In this document: piece by piece, positions 15,102 through 24,315 of the stretch | How positions within the stretch are numbered: position 1 is the first letter of the stretch | Layout: each line of letters begins with the position of its first letter | Virus record (IMG/VR): IMGVR_UViG_3300043411_000895 | Coordinates: 1-39,695 of that record | Length of the DNA: 39,695 nt | Strand: one strand, 5' to 3' | Source: a virus | Notes under the pieces: model-generated | The model's database searches: none | Seen by the model: only the letters and a program-made list of their open reading frames with translations | What the model was told of the DNA's origin: nothing | Position numbers and translations under genes: made by a program

Positions 15102-17840
15102 ATGGCAGCCGTATCAATATTATCAGGAAGTTATCGAAACTTGGACGATCCATGGTTCAATCCATTGAACAGTGGTGACACCATCACCATCGATGGAACA
15201 TCAACTCTTATTATTAATAGTGATGTTTTAGCTACCACTTCTTCATGGGGCGGCCCCCAAAACGTTACTTTGGGTAGCATTACTTTGAATGATGGAACCG
15301 TGCTTGTTGATGGACGGTTTACTCGATTAATTCCTTTTTCTGGAAGTTCTGCCGCAATCATGACTGGCAGTAAAGTAACGGGATCAACTAGCCAAGCAGG
15401 GGGTGAAGTTATCGCTGTTTATACGTCTCCCGGAGTTACTGCTGAAGGATGGGTTAAATTAAGAACAATCACTTCTGGTTCTGGAGCGGCCTCGGTGACG
15501 GCATCGTTTGAAAGTGGATCTTTGATTCAACCGGGAGAAACTTTAATTTTCTCCGCTTCCAGAGGACCCGAAGTCGCTTCCGCCACTGCGGCAACCACTG
15601 ACCGAGTTGGGTTTCTTACCATTTGTGGAAAAGAATCCGCAACCATAACTACAACTCGTCTCGCCAATTTTATTGTTCGTGGTTCATGGTATGAATTCGA
15701 GAACTCTGGGAGTGGATTACAACCTCAATATTTTCTCCCTCCAGAAGCTCGCTATATTCAACAATATACCACGGGATCCCAGCATTTAGGAACTATTCCC
15801 GCGATATGGGTGGAAACCGAATCCGGGTCCAATGATTTTGTTCCATGGGTCAATGCCGGAAACTTATTGGTTTCGGGCTCGGGGGTCTCAGGAAGTCGAG
15901 CGAATACATTTTTTCATCAACCACATCTCCCCGGCGCAGGAACAACTACTCTCTTTTCTTCCAGCTATATTTCCGCGTCATTTCCAACTGGATATATTCC
16001 CGGAAGAGCCGCCATGGGGAACATCATTCCTAAACATGCTCGGGTTCGCATTCCAAATATCCATTTTATTTCCCAGATTGCAGGCGATGCCAAGGGCACC
16101 AGTTCCTTTAACACCACGCCAGCTACTCGCTATGACTTCACAACAACCAATGCCGGTGTTATTGATTGTGATAAAGCTTTAGCCACGGGATGGTACTTTA
16201 GTTTAAGCCAACCCTATTCCGCTGTTTTGACAAATTGTGGTTTATTTTCAACCAACACCACCGAAGTTGGAACAAACTTGGCTTTTTACAATTGTGGAAT
16301 TGGAGCATTCGGCCTTATTGATGAAGCCCCATTTACTTTTACAGGAAATTATGGGTCATCAATTATTTCCAATACAATGGCAATCCGGTTAAAGGGACCC
16401 GTTCTTACTGCCACAAGTTGTAAAAACTTGAATGTTTCCAATTCAACGTTTCTCACAAGTGGCTCCGGAGCCGCAACTCTTTTAACAAGTTTTGTGAACT
16501 GTGCCAATGTCACAATGTCCAATAGTCGAACGATTGGTTCGTTAAACTCTTTTTCGGCATATTGTGATACGTTTTATATTGTCAGCCATTCCCATCAAGA
16601 TGCTGCGACGGGTAGCACAACTGTTTCTCAAACTCGTGGCGGGTTTACGTTTACAAACTGTAATAATTTCTTGATTGATTCATTAATTACCGAAAGTGCA
16701 GTAGGAACTGCAAATATTAACCGGGGTACTTTATTTTCTCTGACTTCCTGTAATAACATGCGATTTAGAAATATTGGATCGCCATCGGCACCGTATCCGC
16801 TATCCAATCTTTCGGATTATCCTTTTAGTTTAGTTAACTATAACACATTAACTGAAATCTCCCGATGTTATTTTACACAATCCCGAACTGGATTTTTATT
16901 ATCCAATAACTCCAATGCTGGTCTCTGGGTTCAGAACTCTCAATGTGATCGAAATGACCTTTATGCACCCATTGCTTTGGACGTTAAATCTCGGGGATTA
17001 AGAATGTCCACCGGTAGTTTTTTGAGTTCGTTGGGTGTAGCCTACAGAAATCAAATGGCGTCTGTGTATGGTACCCATTATTTCGATACATTCCTAACCG
17101 ATACAACTGGAAGTATTGGACTTTGGGCGATTGAAGCCACGAGCGACCCCATCAGCGCAGCGTCATATCAAATCATTAACGGGCCAGTTAATTTCGATTC
17201 TTTGGGTGGGGTTCGTTTGCAATATTCTGGAAGTGAAATCATTTGGACGTGGCCATGGTATGTCAAAGGCCATAGAGGATTTTTGGCAAACAAATCACCA
17301 CAACTCCTTGGCACTGGGTCAAATAACTTAAATATTGAATATCAATTAGACGATGGAAATGGATTTTCTGGAACATGGGCGAGTGCCAGTACGTATAATT
17401 TGGCGGAGGAGTCGGCTAGTATTGATCCTGCTATAGGGTTTAAAATGAAGATTCGTACTCGATGCACAACCACGAATCTTACAAATATTTTATATGGAAT
17501 GATTTTTTATACATCTTCTAGCCTTGAACTTCAGCAAAGCTCTGGTAGTTTGTATCCATTGGATACGGTGAATACCTCATTGACATTTACTAATGTGCAA
17601 TCCGGATCTGAAATCAGAGTTTATACGGCAAATACCCAAAATGAACTTGCATCCGTAGAAGATGGAACTGGATCATTTTCGTATAACTATACATGGGAAG
17701 GACTGGATCAGTCGGTGGATGTTCAAATCGTAAGTCTGGCGTACGAAATTTTGCGATATGAAGGATTGAGTTTGGGGCGTGGCGGGGTAACCATTCCATT
17801 GCAACAACGCAGAGATCGGAATTATTACAATCCCGATTAA
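15102..17840 (+). CDS. Large virion surface protein with predicted beta-helix
   Basis: 912 residues. It starts 'MAAVSILSGSYRNLDDPWF' and contains, in the middle (about 370-620), many short Asn/Thr/Ser/Gly-rich turns such as 'LTATSCKNLNVSNSTF', 'FVNCANVTMSNS', 'FTFTNCNNFLIDS' and 'LTSCNNMRFRNI'. This is the pattern of a right-handed parallel beta-helix as in phage tailspikes. The C-terminal 200 residues look like a separate beta domain ('NIEYQLDDGNGFSGTWASAS'). No catalytic residues for a depolymerase can be assigned. Probably a fibre or spike; it lies among other fibre genes. Confidence 0.75.
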   Translation: MAAVSILSGSYRNLDDPWFNPLNSGDTITIDGTSTLIINSDVLATTSSWGGPQNVTLGSITLNDGTVLVDGRFTRLIPFSGSSAAIMTGSKVTGSTSQAGGEVIAVYTSPGVTAEGWVKLRTITSGSGAASVTASFESGSLIQPGETLIFSASRGPEVASATAATTDRVGFLTICGKESATITTTRLANFIVRGSWYEFENSGSGLQPQYFLPPEARYIQQYTTGSQHLGTIPAIWVETESGSNDFVPWVNAGNLLVSGSGVSGSRANTFFHQPHLPGAGTTTLFSSSYISASFPTGYIPGRAAMGNIIPKHARVRIPNIHFISQIAGDAKGTSSFNTTPATRYDFTTTNAGVIDCDKALATGWYFSLSQPYSAVLTNCGLFSTNTTEVGTNLAFYNCGIGAFGLIDEAPFTFTGNYGSSIISNTMAIRLKGPVLTATSCKNLNVSNSTFLTSGSGAATLLTSFVNCANVTMSNSRTIGSLNSFSAYCDTFYIVSHSHQDAATGSTTVSQTRGGFTFTNCNNFLIDSLITESAVGTANINRGTLFSLTSCNNMRFRNIGSPSAPYPLSNLSDYPFSLVNYNTLTEISRCYFTQSRTGFLLSNNSNAGLWVQNSQCDRNDLYAPIALDVKSRGLRMSTGSFLSSLGVAYRNQMASVYGTHYFDTFLTDTTGSIGLWAIEATSDPISAASYQIINGPVNFDSLGGVRLQYSGSEIIWTWPWYVKGHRGFLANKSPQLLGTGSNNLNIEYQLDDGNGFSGTWASASTYNLAEESASIDPAIGFKMKIRTRCTTTNLTNILYGMIFYTSSSLELQQSSGSLYPLDTVNTSLTFTNVQSGSEIRVYTANTQNELASVEDGTGSFSYNYTWEGLDQSVDVQIVSLAYEILRYEGLSLGRGGVTIPLQQRRDRNYYNPD

Positions 17841-17875
17841 ATACCAAAACTCTTGTTTTTCGTCATGATGGAGCA

Positions 17876-17883
17876 TATTTATA
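17876..17883 (+). promoter_or_regulatory. TATTTATA late-promoter-like motif
   Basis: TATTTATA 34 bases before the ATG at 17918, in the gap between two structural genes. A leader with AGGAAC as ribosome binding site follows. Confidence 0.55.
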
Positions 17884-17917
17884 CGAGACAACCAACTACA
17901 TAACTTAGGAACAATAT

Positions 17918-19312
17918 ATGTCAAAAATAGTCGATCCGGATTCTCTAAACCGAAACACTGAAATCGTGTTTTATACGGGATCAAATGCTTCTGGCTCAAA
18001 AGAAATCGCACTTTTCATCGCTGGTAACTTAACATATGACGGAGTAACGGGACAATGCATCTATTCCAAATGTAAAGAACTTTGGAAATCCCAAACGGAT
18101 CTGATCAAGTTCCCATTTCCAATTGTTTCGATTACGGAAAAAAAGTTCGATATCGTGAACCGATGGAACTGGGCTACCGGATCCGGTATTGCTGCGTCTC
18201 GTAACTTAATTCGGGACGCTGGTTGGGCCTTTAAAGATCCAAATAACAACTCATTGGAAGAATATATGGGGTTCGTAACTCTTGGAACTTTAGGAGATTC
18301 TGACCAAGTTTATTATCAACAATCCGCCTCCTTGACAGAGACGAACAATGTTTATACGGGCTCTGTGAATAACGCCGTTCAAATTTTTGCGACAGGTTCA
18401 GTTGGAGCCTACTATGGGAATTTTGATTACCGGAACTATTTTAAGGCGTTTGTCCGAACCTTTCAAAAAAATTACGATCAGGTTCAGTTATCAGATATTG
18501 GTGAGACATCGGTAACATATCAGGTTTATGCCTTTCCTCTCCAAAACTCATCCGATCCTAAGATTACCCATACGGACGAAACGGTTAGAACGGGTTCGGC
18601 ATATTCAGGTATCACTGTTTACTATTACACGGCTTCTGTCGCTCGAACTATTGGTGCCGGAACCTATCAATTTAACACAATCATTGATGGTAACAGTGCT
18701 ACAAAAGAACAGATTTATGAAAAAATCCAGTTCTATCTCCGTTCGGCGTCGAACATCAATTTTGGCTCCGGTAGTGCTAACTCTTATACCGATATTCGAG
18801 GTAAGACAGCCAACGAACTTTTGAACTTTGTCGGTGATACGCTCCAAACCGCCAATGGTGTTTATGTTGATAATATTTCATCATTGGACATTAACTTTTA
18901 TCAATTCCAAGATACGGGTAGTAATTACAGATCGTTCCCCTATGTAGCCGCAGGCGTTGTAACGTTTAATGATAACTTGCAAAATGATATCAATGGTATT
19001 TACAAAATCTTCTTTACAACTTTACCCGCCGCATCGGGTTCTTATGGGTCGGCCTCGGCATTGTTGGTCAACGATAATTCAGGGTTTCCGATTACAGGGT
19101 CAACTTATGGAACGGCGTCACGAACTTTTACTTTTGATTATGATGGAAATACGCAAGGTGGAAGAACCGCTGCTGCCGATGCCGGTATTACAATTGTGGC
19201 CTTGGGATTATCTACGGCTCAATATGTATCCACGGCTGGAACTATCGCAAGATCAAACGCAAATGCATATTCATTGGTTGCCGCTTTAGAGCGTAATTAC
19301 AGCAACGTCTAA
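17918..19312 (+). CDS. Virion structural protein of unknown role
   Basis: 464 residues, ATG at 17918 with AGGAA at good spacing. 'CIYSKCKELWKSQTDLIKFP' then 'FPIVSITEKKFDIVNRWNW' and 'EEYMGFVTLGTLGDSDQVYY' resemble a structural family I recall from diverse tailed phages, without known function. It is rich in Ser/Thr/Gly/Tyr and predicted beta. Its position between the beta-helix protein and the fibres suggests a baseplate- or fibre-associated part. Confidence 0.75.
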   Translation: MSKIVDPDSLNRNTEIVFYTGSNASGSKEIALFIAGNLTYDGVTGQCIYSKCKELWKSQTDLIKFPFPIVSITEKKFDIVNRWNWATGSGIAASRNLIRDAGWAFKDPNNNSLEEYMGFVTLGTLGDSDQVYYQQSASLTETNNVYTGSVNNAVQIFATGSVGAYYGNFDYRNYFKAFVRTFQKNYDQVQLSDIGETSVTYQVYAFPLQNSSDPKITHTDETVRTGSAYSGITVYYYTASVARTIGAGTYQFNTIIDGNSATKEQIYEKIQFYLRSASNINFGSGSANSYTDIRGKTANELLNFVGDTLQTANGVYVDNISSLDINFYQFQDTGSNYRSFPYVAAGVVTFNDNLQNDINGIYKIFFTTLPAASGSYGSASALLVNDNSGFPITGSTYGTASRTFTFDYDGNTQGGRTAAADAGITIVALGLSTAQYVSTAGTIARSNANAYSLVAALERNYSNV

Positions 19313-19328
19313 TATTTAGTTTTATGGT

Positions 19329-19838
19329 ATGGCCAAAGTTACTTTTAATGGATCGGAGAGATTGATTCTCGTTGACACGGGAAATACGGATATTAACGTA
19401 CAAATTGATCTTTACAGCGATTGGAAAGAATGGGTCGCAACTTCTGATAATAGTAAATATCTTCCCGCCTTTCAAGTTTTAGGTGGCGACCCCATCTCAA
19501 CTGGAGTATATCTTGGATCCACATACTTCTTAGAAAACGGGTGGCGAGTTCGTCCATATGAAGGCCCCCATCAACTAAACATTGTCGGAAACCTTTATAC
19601 TCGGGAATCAGGAGAACGTCCCGTTATTCCAACAACAGGAAGTTATAATATTCTTGTGAACATGGTTCGATCAAACCTTGTGGATACTATTGCTACTGGA
19701 GGGAGTAGCGTTGATGCTGCGGCCATAGCGAATGCCGTATGGGGATATATGACCACTGGTAGTATGGCCTCCGATACGTTTGGCGATCATGTTTATCGAA
19801 AACTTCTAACTTTAGCCCAATACATGGCAACCAAGTAA
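19329..19838 (+). CDS. Small virion structural protein
   Basis: 169 residues. 'VTFNGSERLILVDTGNTDIN', 'DLYSDWKEWVATSDNSKYLP', 'GGDP' and 'YFLENGWRVRPYEG' are typical of a phage structural family often found next to tail or fibre genes. The first 110 residues look like a beta-sandwich, followed by a short helical end ('AAAIANAVWGYM'). It begins 16 bases after the preceding stop, with a TATTTAGT sequence in between. Confidence 0.75.
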   Translation: MAKVTFNGSERLILVDTGNTDINVQIDLYSDWKEWVATSDNSKYLPAFQVLGGDPISTGVYLGSTYFLENGWRVRPYEGPHQLNIVGNLYTRESGERPVIPTTGSYNILVNMVRSNLVDTIATGGSSVDAAAIANAVWGYMTTGSMASDTFGDHVYRKLLTLAQYMATK

Positions 19839-19853
19839 AAGAAGTCCCTCTTC

Positions 19854-19884
19854 GGGATGTGGTTTATGGGGGAAACTCCATCCC
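19854..19884 (+). terminator. Hairpin between structural genes, possible weak terminator
   Basis: GGGATG (19854-19859) can pair with CATCCC (19879-19884), followed by TTT. GGGA can alternatively pair with the upstream TCCC (19845-19848). The T-tract is short, so termination is uncertain. Confidence 0.3.
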
Positions 19885-19890
19885 TTTCTA

Positions 19891-19898
19891 TATTTATT
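19891..19898 (+). promoter_or_regulatory. TATTTATT late-promoter-like motif
   Basis: One-base variant of TATTTATA, eight bases before the ATG at 19907 of the large fibre gene. Confidence 0.4.
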
Positions 19899-19906
19899 GA
19901 TAACAT

Positions 19907-22900
19907 ATGGCCCTCAACGATACCCCGAATAAACTAGAAAGCGTTTGGATTCAAAGGAATCCTCTTAACCAGTTTTATGAACAGGTCAATATTTCGGGAT
20001 CGAATTTGATTGTTTATCATTCTTCTAGTGGCGAGTTAATGGCCGACAGGATTTCGGTCTTCGCCACAAAATATGGATTGGGTGGAGCCGCTGGGTCGCA
20101 AGTTAAAGTTTCTGTAACAGACACTACAACCGGATATTTAAGTGGAAGTAAACTCTTTCCCGGAAACAACATCTCATTCTCAATTGCAAACCCCGGTGGA
20201 AATGAAGCGTTGGTCATTCATTCGTCAGGAGGCGGAACCGGATTAGCCACAGGATCCACTTACCCCTTCACGTCCAGTCAAGCATTGACGGCCTCCTATG
20301 TTTTAAATTCAGGGACTTCGTTCGGACTAGCAACGGGTTCAACTTATCCCATAACGTCTAGCCAATCTGTAAGTTCTTCGTGGTCTAGGATCACCGACAT
20401 TGGAAATGCCAACGTAGAGTACGCTCCACTTTTAAATGCTAATCTCATAGGAACCAATGGTGGTGGTACTAGTCTTTTTGCTTTTAACCCATCCACCGGT
20501 TCTTTCCGAGCAACTTTATTTCTCGGATCTTTAACAGGAAGCAGTTACGGTACTGCAAGTTTTGCAAATTCATCTTCGTACGCTTTAACTGCTTCGTATG
20601 CTATGAATGGGGGTGGAATAGGTGGAGGATTAGCAACTGGATCCACGTATCCAATTACGGCAAGTCAAGCATTAACCGCATCTTATGCTTTGAATGCAGG
20701 AACAGGTGGAGGATTGTCTACAGGATCAACGTACCCCTTTACTTCCAGCCAATCCATAAGTTCTTCATGGTCTCGGATCACTGATATTGGAAATCAGAAT
20801 ATTGATTACGCCCCACTTTTGAACGCTAGTCTTATAGGCACTAATGGCGGAGGTACTAGTCTTTTCGCCTTTAATCCAGCCACAGGTTCTTTTCGAGCAA
20901 CCTTATTTCTTGGAACGTTAACTGGGAGCAGTTATGGCACTTCCAGTTTTGCAATTTCGGCCTCCTATGCTTTGAATGTATTTGGACTGGCAACTGGTTC
21001 CACTTATCCATTCACATCCAGTCAGTCAATTACTGCTTCATACTGGAATTCTAGTTCCATAAATTCATGGACAAACAATAACTTCCAGTTCAAAATTGCA
21101 ACGGGATCCACACTCCCAATTACCTCCAGTCAATCAATTACGGCCTCTTATGCTTTGAATGCAGGAACTTCATTTGGACTAGCAACGGGTTCAACTTATC
21201 CCATAACGTCTAGCCAATCTGTAAGTTCTTCGTGGTCTAGGATCACTGATATTGGAAATGCCAACGTAGAATATGCTCCTCTTCTGAATGCTAGTCTCAT
21301 AGGTACCAATGGTGGTGGTACCAGCATTTTCGCCTTTAATACTGCCACAGGTTCTTTCCGAGCAACCTTATTTCTCGGATCTTTAACTGGGAGCAGTTAC
21401 GGTACTGCAAGTTTTGCGAATTCATCTTCGTACGCTTTAACGGCTTCGTACGCTTTGAATGGAGGGCTAGCCACAGGATCCACATATCCTATAACGGCCA
21501 GTCAATCCGCTACCTCATCTTATGCATTAACCGCCTCGTACGCTTTGAATGGATTCGGCTTGGCAACGGGATCCACCTATCCTATAACGGCCAGTTGTGC
21601 CGTAAATGCTTTAAGTGCGTCGGGCGGGCTAGCAGTAGGTGGGTACCATCAGGGACTAATTAACACGAGTTCCGTCCAACTTGGCTTTGGAATACCAAAG
21701 AATCAACATTCCAACATCAATGTTCAGATCGGTTATGGCGTAAATGCTAATTCGATTTCTTCCTCCGGTGAAGTTGCGATTGGTTATGAGGCTGGCAAAG
21801 ATACCGCTAATGGCAATCAAGCCGTCAAAATTGGATTTTGGGCGGGTAAGACTTCAATTACGTCCGATTTGGCGGTTCAAATCGGAAATGAAGTAGCGGG
21901 CAATTCAACCACGGCTTCTCAGGCCGTTCAAATCGGTCATGATGCCGCAAAAAATTCAACGGATGCATCGATTGCGATTCAAATTGGTTCAGGTGCTGGA
22001 TACGATGCCAAATCGGCCCTCGGTGCCGTTATGATCGGTTATCACGCAGGATACAATGCTGCTACAGGAAGTTATTCGACGCTCATTGGAACAAATGCCG
22101 ACACGTATAGTTCCTCTCTGTCCATCACTCGATCCATTGCCATTGGATATAATGCCAAAGTATCGGCCAGTCGAACGGCGGCTATTGGCGGCACCGGAGC
22201 CGACTCAATTAAGGTGACCATTGGTGGAACTTCCGCCGTCAACACGCTTGATGTTATCGGAAACATATCTTGCTCTGTTATCACCGCCTCGTTGTTTGGA
22301 TCTGCAAGTTATGCGATTTCCTCTTTAACATCGAGTTACCTCAGTCAGTCTGTTTTGGGAGGTGGTATTTACCGAATAGAATCCATAAGCAGTGCTAGTT
22401 ATGCCTTATTAAGTCCACCTAACCCAACGACTCTCTACGTTATCTCTTCTTCTGAAGTTCCGACGTTTGATGTAACGGCATCGTATGCGATTTACGCATT
22501 GACGGCATCGTATGCGTTAAACGGCGGTCTCGGCGGGGGCGGATTAGCAACTGGATCCACGTATCCGATCACTTCCAGTCAGGCGATTTCGAGTAGTTAT
22601 GCGTTATCGGCGTCATATTCTCTCTCATCTTCCTTTGCTGTCACGGCTAGTTATATTTCAAGTGCCTTTTCCATTGTTGGGACCGCTTCTTATTCGCTCT
22701 ACACGACGAATTCACTTTATGCGTTAACAGCGAGTTATCTTTATACGTCCACTGGGGTATTGTATTTCTTATCTGCGAGTGCCATTGCAACGGGAACATC
22801 CTCTTTGGCGCTTATTCCAACTTCAAGTTTCGATGGATGTTTTATTAATTATATTGCTAAAGGATCTCCAAATTTACGAGCGGGAAACCTTTCTTCGATT

Positions 22901-23065
22901 TGGAGTGGATCAAGTATCAATCATGCCGAAGCCGCTACGGCAGATCTTGGAAATACAGCGGGATTAACCTTTAACTTAATTCTATCCTCATCCTTTGCGG
23001 TTTTCCAAGCAGAGAATAGATCGTCAACCATTTACCAAATAAAGGCAACAATTACCAGCATGTAA
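19907..23065 (+). CDS. Large repeat-rich tail fibre protein with YadA-like beta-roll region
   Basis: 1052 residues. After a distinct N-terminal domain (about 1-110) come many copies of 'LATGSTYPITSSQ' and 'LTASYALN', alternating with three copies of a ~75-residue unit starting 'SSSWSRITDIGN' and containing 'LIGTNGGGTSLFAFN' and 'GSFRATLFLG'. Residues about 580-780 switch to short repeats such as 'AVQIGNEVAG', 'AVQIGHDAAK', 'AIQIGSGAGY', 'AVMIGYHAGY' and 'SIAIGYNAKV', the pattern of YadA-type trimeric adhesin heads. The C-terminus (about 960-1052) is a different domain. This is a long trimeric fibre, likely for host attachment (inference). The DNA repeats make it prone to recombination with the next fibre gene. 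Confidence 0.85.
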   Translation: MALNDTPNKLESVWIQRNPLNQFYEQVNISGSNLIVYHSSSGELMADRISVFATKYGLGGAAGSQVKVSVTDTTTGYLSGSKLFPGNNISFSIANPGGNEALVIHSSGGGTGLATGSTYPFTSSQALTASYVLNSGTSFGLATGSTYPITSSQSVSSSWSRITDIGNANVEYAPLLNANLIGTNGGGTSLFAFNPSTGSFRATLFLGSLTGSSYGTASFANSSSYALTASYAMNGGGIGGGLATGSTYPITASQALTASYALNAGTGGGLSTGSTYPFTSSQSISSSWSRITDIGNQNIDYAPLLNASLIGTNGGGTSLFAFNPATGSFRATLFLGTLTGSSYGTSSFAISASYALNVFGLATGSTYPFTSSQSITASYWNSSSINSWTNNNFQFKIATGSTLPITSSQSITASYALNAGTSFGLATGSTYPITSSQSVSSSWSRITDIGNANVEYAPLLNASLIGTNGGGTSIFAFNTATGSFRATLFLGSLTGSSYGTASFANSSSYALTASYALNGGLATGSTYPITASQSATSSYALTASYALNGFGLATGSTYPITASCAVNALSASGGLAVGGYHQGLINTSSVQLGFGIPKNQHSNINVQIGYGVNANSISSSGEVAIGYEAGKDTANGNQAVKIGFWAGKTSITSDLAVQIGNEVAGNSTTASQAVQIGHDAAKNSTDASIAIQIGSGAGYDAKSALGAVMIGYHAGYNAATGSYSTLIGTNADTYSSSLSITRSIAIGYNAKVSASRTAAIGGTGADSIKVTIGGTSAVNTLDVIGNISCSVITASLFGSASYAISSLTSSYLSQSVLGGGIYRIESISSASYALLSPPNPTTLYVISSSEVPTFDVTASYAIYALTASYALNGGLGGGGLATGSTYPITSSQAISSSYALSASYSLSSSFAVTASYISSAFSIVGTASYSLYTTNSLYALTASYLYTSTGVLYFLSASAIATGTSSLALIPTSSFDGCFINYIAKGSPNLRAGNLSSIWSGSSINHAEAATADLGNTAGLTFNLILSSSFAVFQAENRSSTIYQIKATITSM
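20371..21453 (+). repeat. Three in-gene copies of a ~230-bp fibre module
   Basis: Near-identical segments begin at about 20371, 20759 and 21222, each encoding 'SSWSRITDIGN', 'LIGTNGGGTS', 'GSFRATLFLG' and 'LTGSSYGT'. Copies 1 and 3 are also nearly identical for about 80 bases upstream. A fourth copy is in the next gene at about 23472-23698. Confidence 0.85.
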
Positions 23066-23068
23066 TGC

Positions 23069-23076
23069 TATTTATA
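23069..23076 (+). promoter_or_regulatory. TATTTATA late-promoter-like motif
   Basis: TATTTATA 36 bases before the ATG at 23113, just after the stop of the large fibre gene. Confidence 0.55.
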
Positions 23077-23112
23077 CAGAGAAATCTCTTTGGAAAGTGA
23101 AGAAGTAGATTT

Positions 23113-24096
23113 ATGTCTAACGAATTTGTCATCAAAAAAGGTCTTCTTGTACAAGGAGGTCAAAACCAAATCACCGGAAGTTTGACGGTTTCCGGTTCTA
23201 TTTCGGCTACTGCTATCACCGCGAGTTTGTACGGAACCGCTTCGTATACCATATCTTCCTCATGGGCTTCCAGTTCTCTAACGGCTTCGTACTGGGATAG
23301 TGGTTCCATAAATTCTTGGACATCCAATAATTTCCAGTTCAAAATTGCAACTGGATCCACACTCCCTATCACGTCCAGCCAAGCATTGACCGCATCCTAT
23401 GCTTTGAATGCAGGGTCTGCATTTGGACTGGCAACTGGTTCCACTTATCCCATAACTGCTAGTCAATCCATAAGTTCTTCATGGTCTCGGATCACTGATA
23501 TTGGAAACCCAAATATTGATTACGCTCCACTTTTTAACGCTAGTCTCATAGGAACCAATGGTGGTGGTACTAGTCTTTTTGCCTTTAATACCGCCACAGG
23601 TTCTTTCCGAGCAACCTTATTTCTTGGACCATTGACAGGAAGCAGTTATGGCACTGCAAGTTTTGCGAACTCAGCTTCCTATGCTTTAACGGCTTCAACG
23701 TGGCAATATCTTCATACCATGCACCCAAAAGCGGGCTGGACCGTGACTGATAATACAACGGCGTACTACGGTTGGTACGATGATCGTACTTCTGTATACA
23801 ACAATGCGAAAATGTATATTCCGTTCAATGGCACGTTGCGGCAGATGGTAGTTAAAGTGCTGGTAACGGCCACCCTCGGCTCCGCCGAATTAGTTCACCA
23901 CGAGGCCAATATTAACGGCATAGGTAGTCTAATGGTTTCGGCGAGTTGGAACACAGCCTTTTTAACGGCCAGTGCCAGTGGATCATATTCAGTGAGTCAA
24001 GGGGATTGGATTGCGCTTAAAATAGTTACGCCCACTTTTGTAACCGACCCCGGAGGTGTCCGTGTTCATGCCACTTTTGGTTTTACCACGCCTTAA
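23113..24096 (+). CDS. Second repeat-rich tail fibre protein
   Basis: 327 residues. The N-terminal half uses the same units as the previous gene ('TGSTLPITSSQ', 'LTASYALN', 'LATGSTYPITASQ') and one copy of the 'SSSWSRITDIGN...GSFRATLFLG' module. From about residue 198 it changes to a unique C-terminal domain ('YLHTMHPKAGWTVTDN', 'YYGWYDDRTSVYNNAKMYIPF') that looks like a beta-sandwich head or tip. The unique tip on a shared shaft suggests that this gene and its neighbour exchange shafts by recombination while keeping different binding ends. Confidence 0.82.
   Translation: MSNEFVIKKGLLVQGGQNQITGSLTVSGSISATAITASLYGTASYTISSSWASSSLTASYWDSGSINSWTSNNFQFKIATGSTLPITSSQALTASYALNAGSAFGLATGSTYPITASQSISSSWSRITDIGNPNIDYAPLFNASLIGTNGGGTSLFAFNTATGSFRATLFLGPLTGSSYGTASFANSASYALTASTWQYLHTMHPKAGWTVTDNTTAYYGWYDDRTSVYNNAKMYIPFNGTLRQMVVKVLVTATLGSAELVHHEANINGIGSLMVSASWNTAFLTASASGSYSVSQGDWIALKIVTPTFVTDPGGVRVHATFGFTTP
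23472..23698 (+). repeat. Fourth copy of the fibre module
   Basis: Nearly identical at DNA level to the three copies at 20371-21453; encodes 'SSSWSRITDIGN...IDYAPLFNASLIGTNGG' with small changes. Confidence 0.8.
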
Positions 24097-24192
24097 TATA
24101 CCTATAATCTGTTATCCAACTGACACCTGTCGTCTTTAAACGTACAATCACCCAAAGCAATCCTGTGGAGGAAATTATTAGTTGGGGACCGA

Positions 24193-24315
24193 ATGCAAAA
24201 TTCGTTTTCCTCGGAGTCTTCCATCGCATTAATTAAAACGGATGACAATCTTTTATATCTCTATCTGATGCGAAATACCGGACAAGAAATGTGGCGAACT
24301 TTAGTTTATTGGTAA
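24193..24315 (+). CDS. Possible 40-residue ORF or remnant of a fibre-associated gene
   Basis: ATG at 24193 follows GGGG at seven bases. The product ends 'SSIALIKTDDNLLYLYLMRN' then 'TGQEMWRTLVYW', which reads like a genuine beta-type fibre tip. The frame one base behind, from about 24118 to 24232, also looks protein-like ('RTITQSNPVEEIISWGPNAK') with no start codon. Together they may be the two halves of a frameshifted gene. The region between 24097 and 24192 holds nothing else I can support. Confidence 0.3.
   Translation: MQNSFSSESSIALIKTDDNLLYLYLMRNTGQEMWRTLVYW

Noticed and set aside
20371-23698. CRISPR-like or tandem non-coding repeats
   Set aside because: Repeats are in frame, protein-coding and of fibre type; no spacer-repeat regularity.
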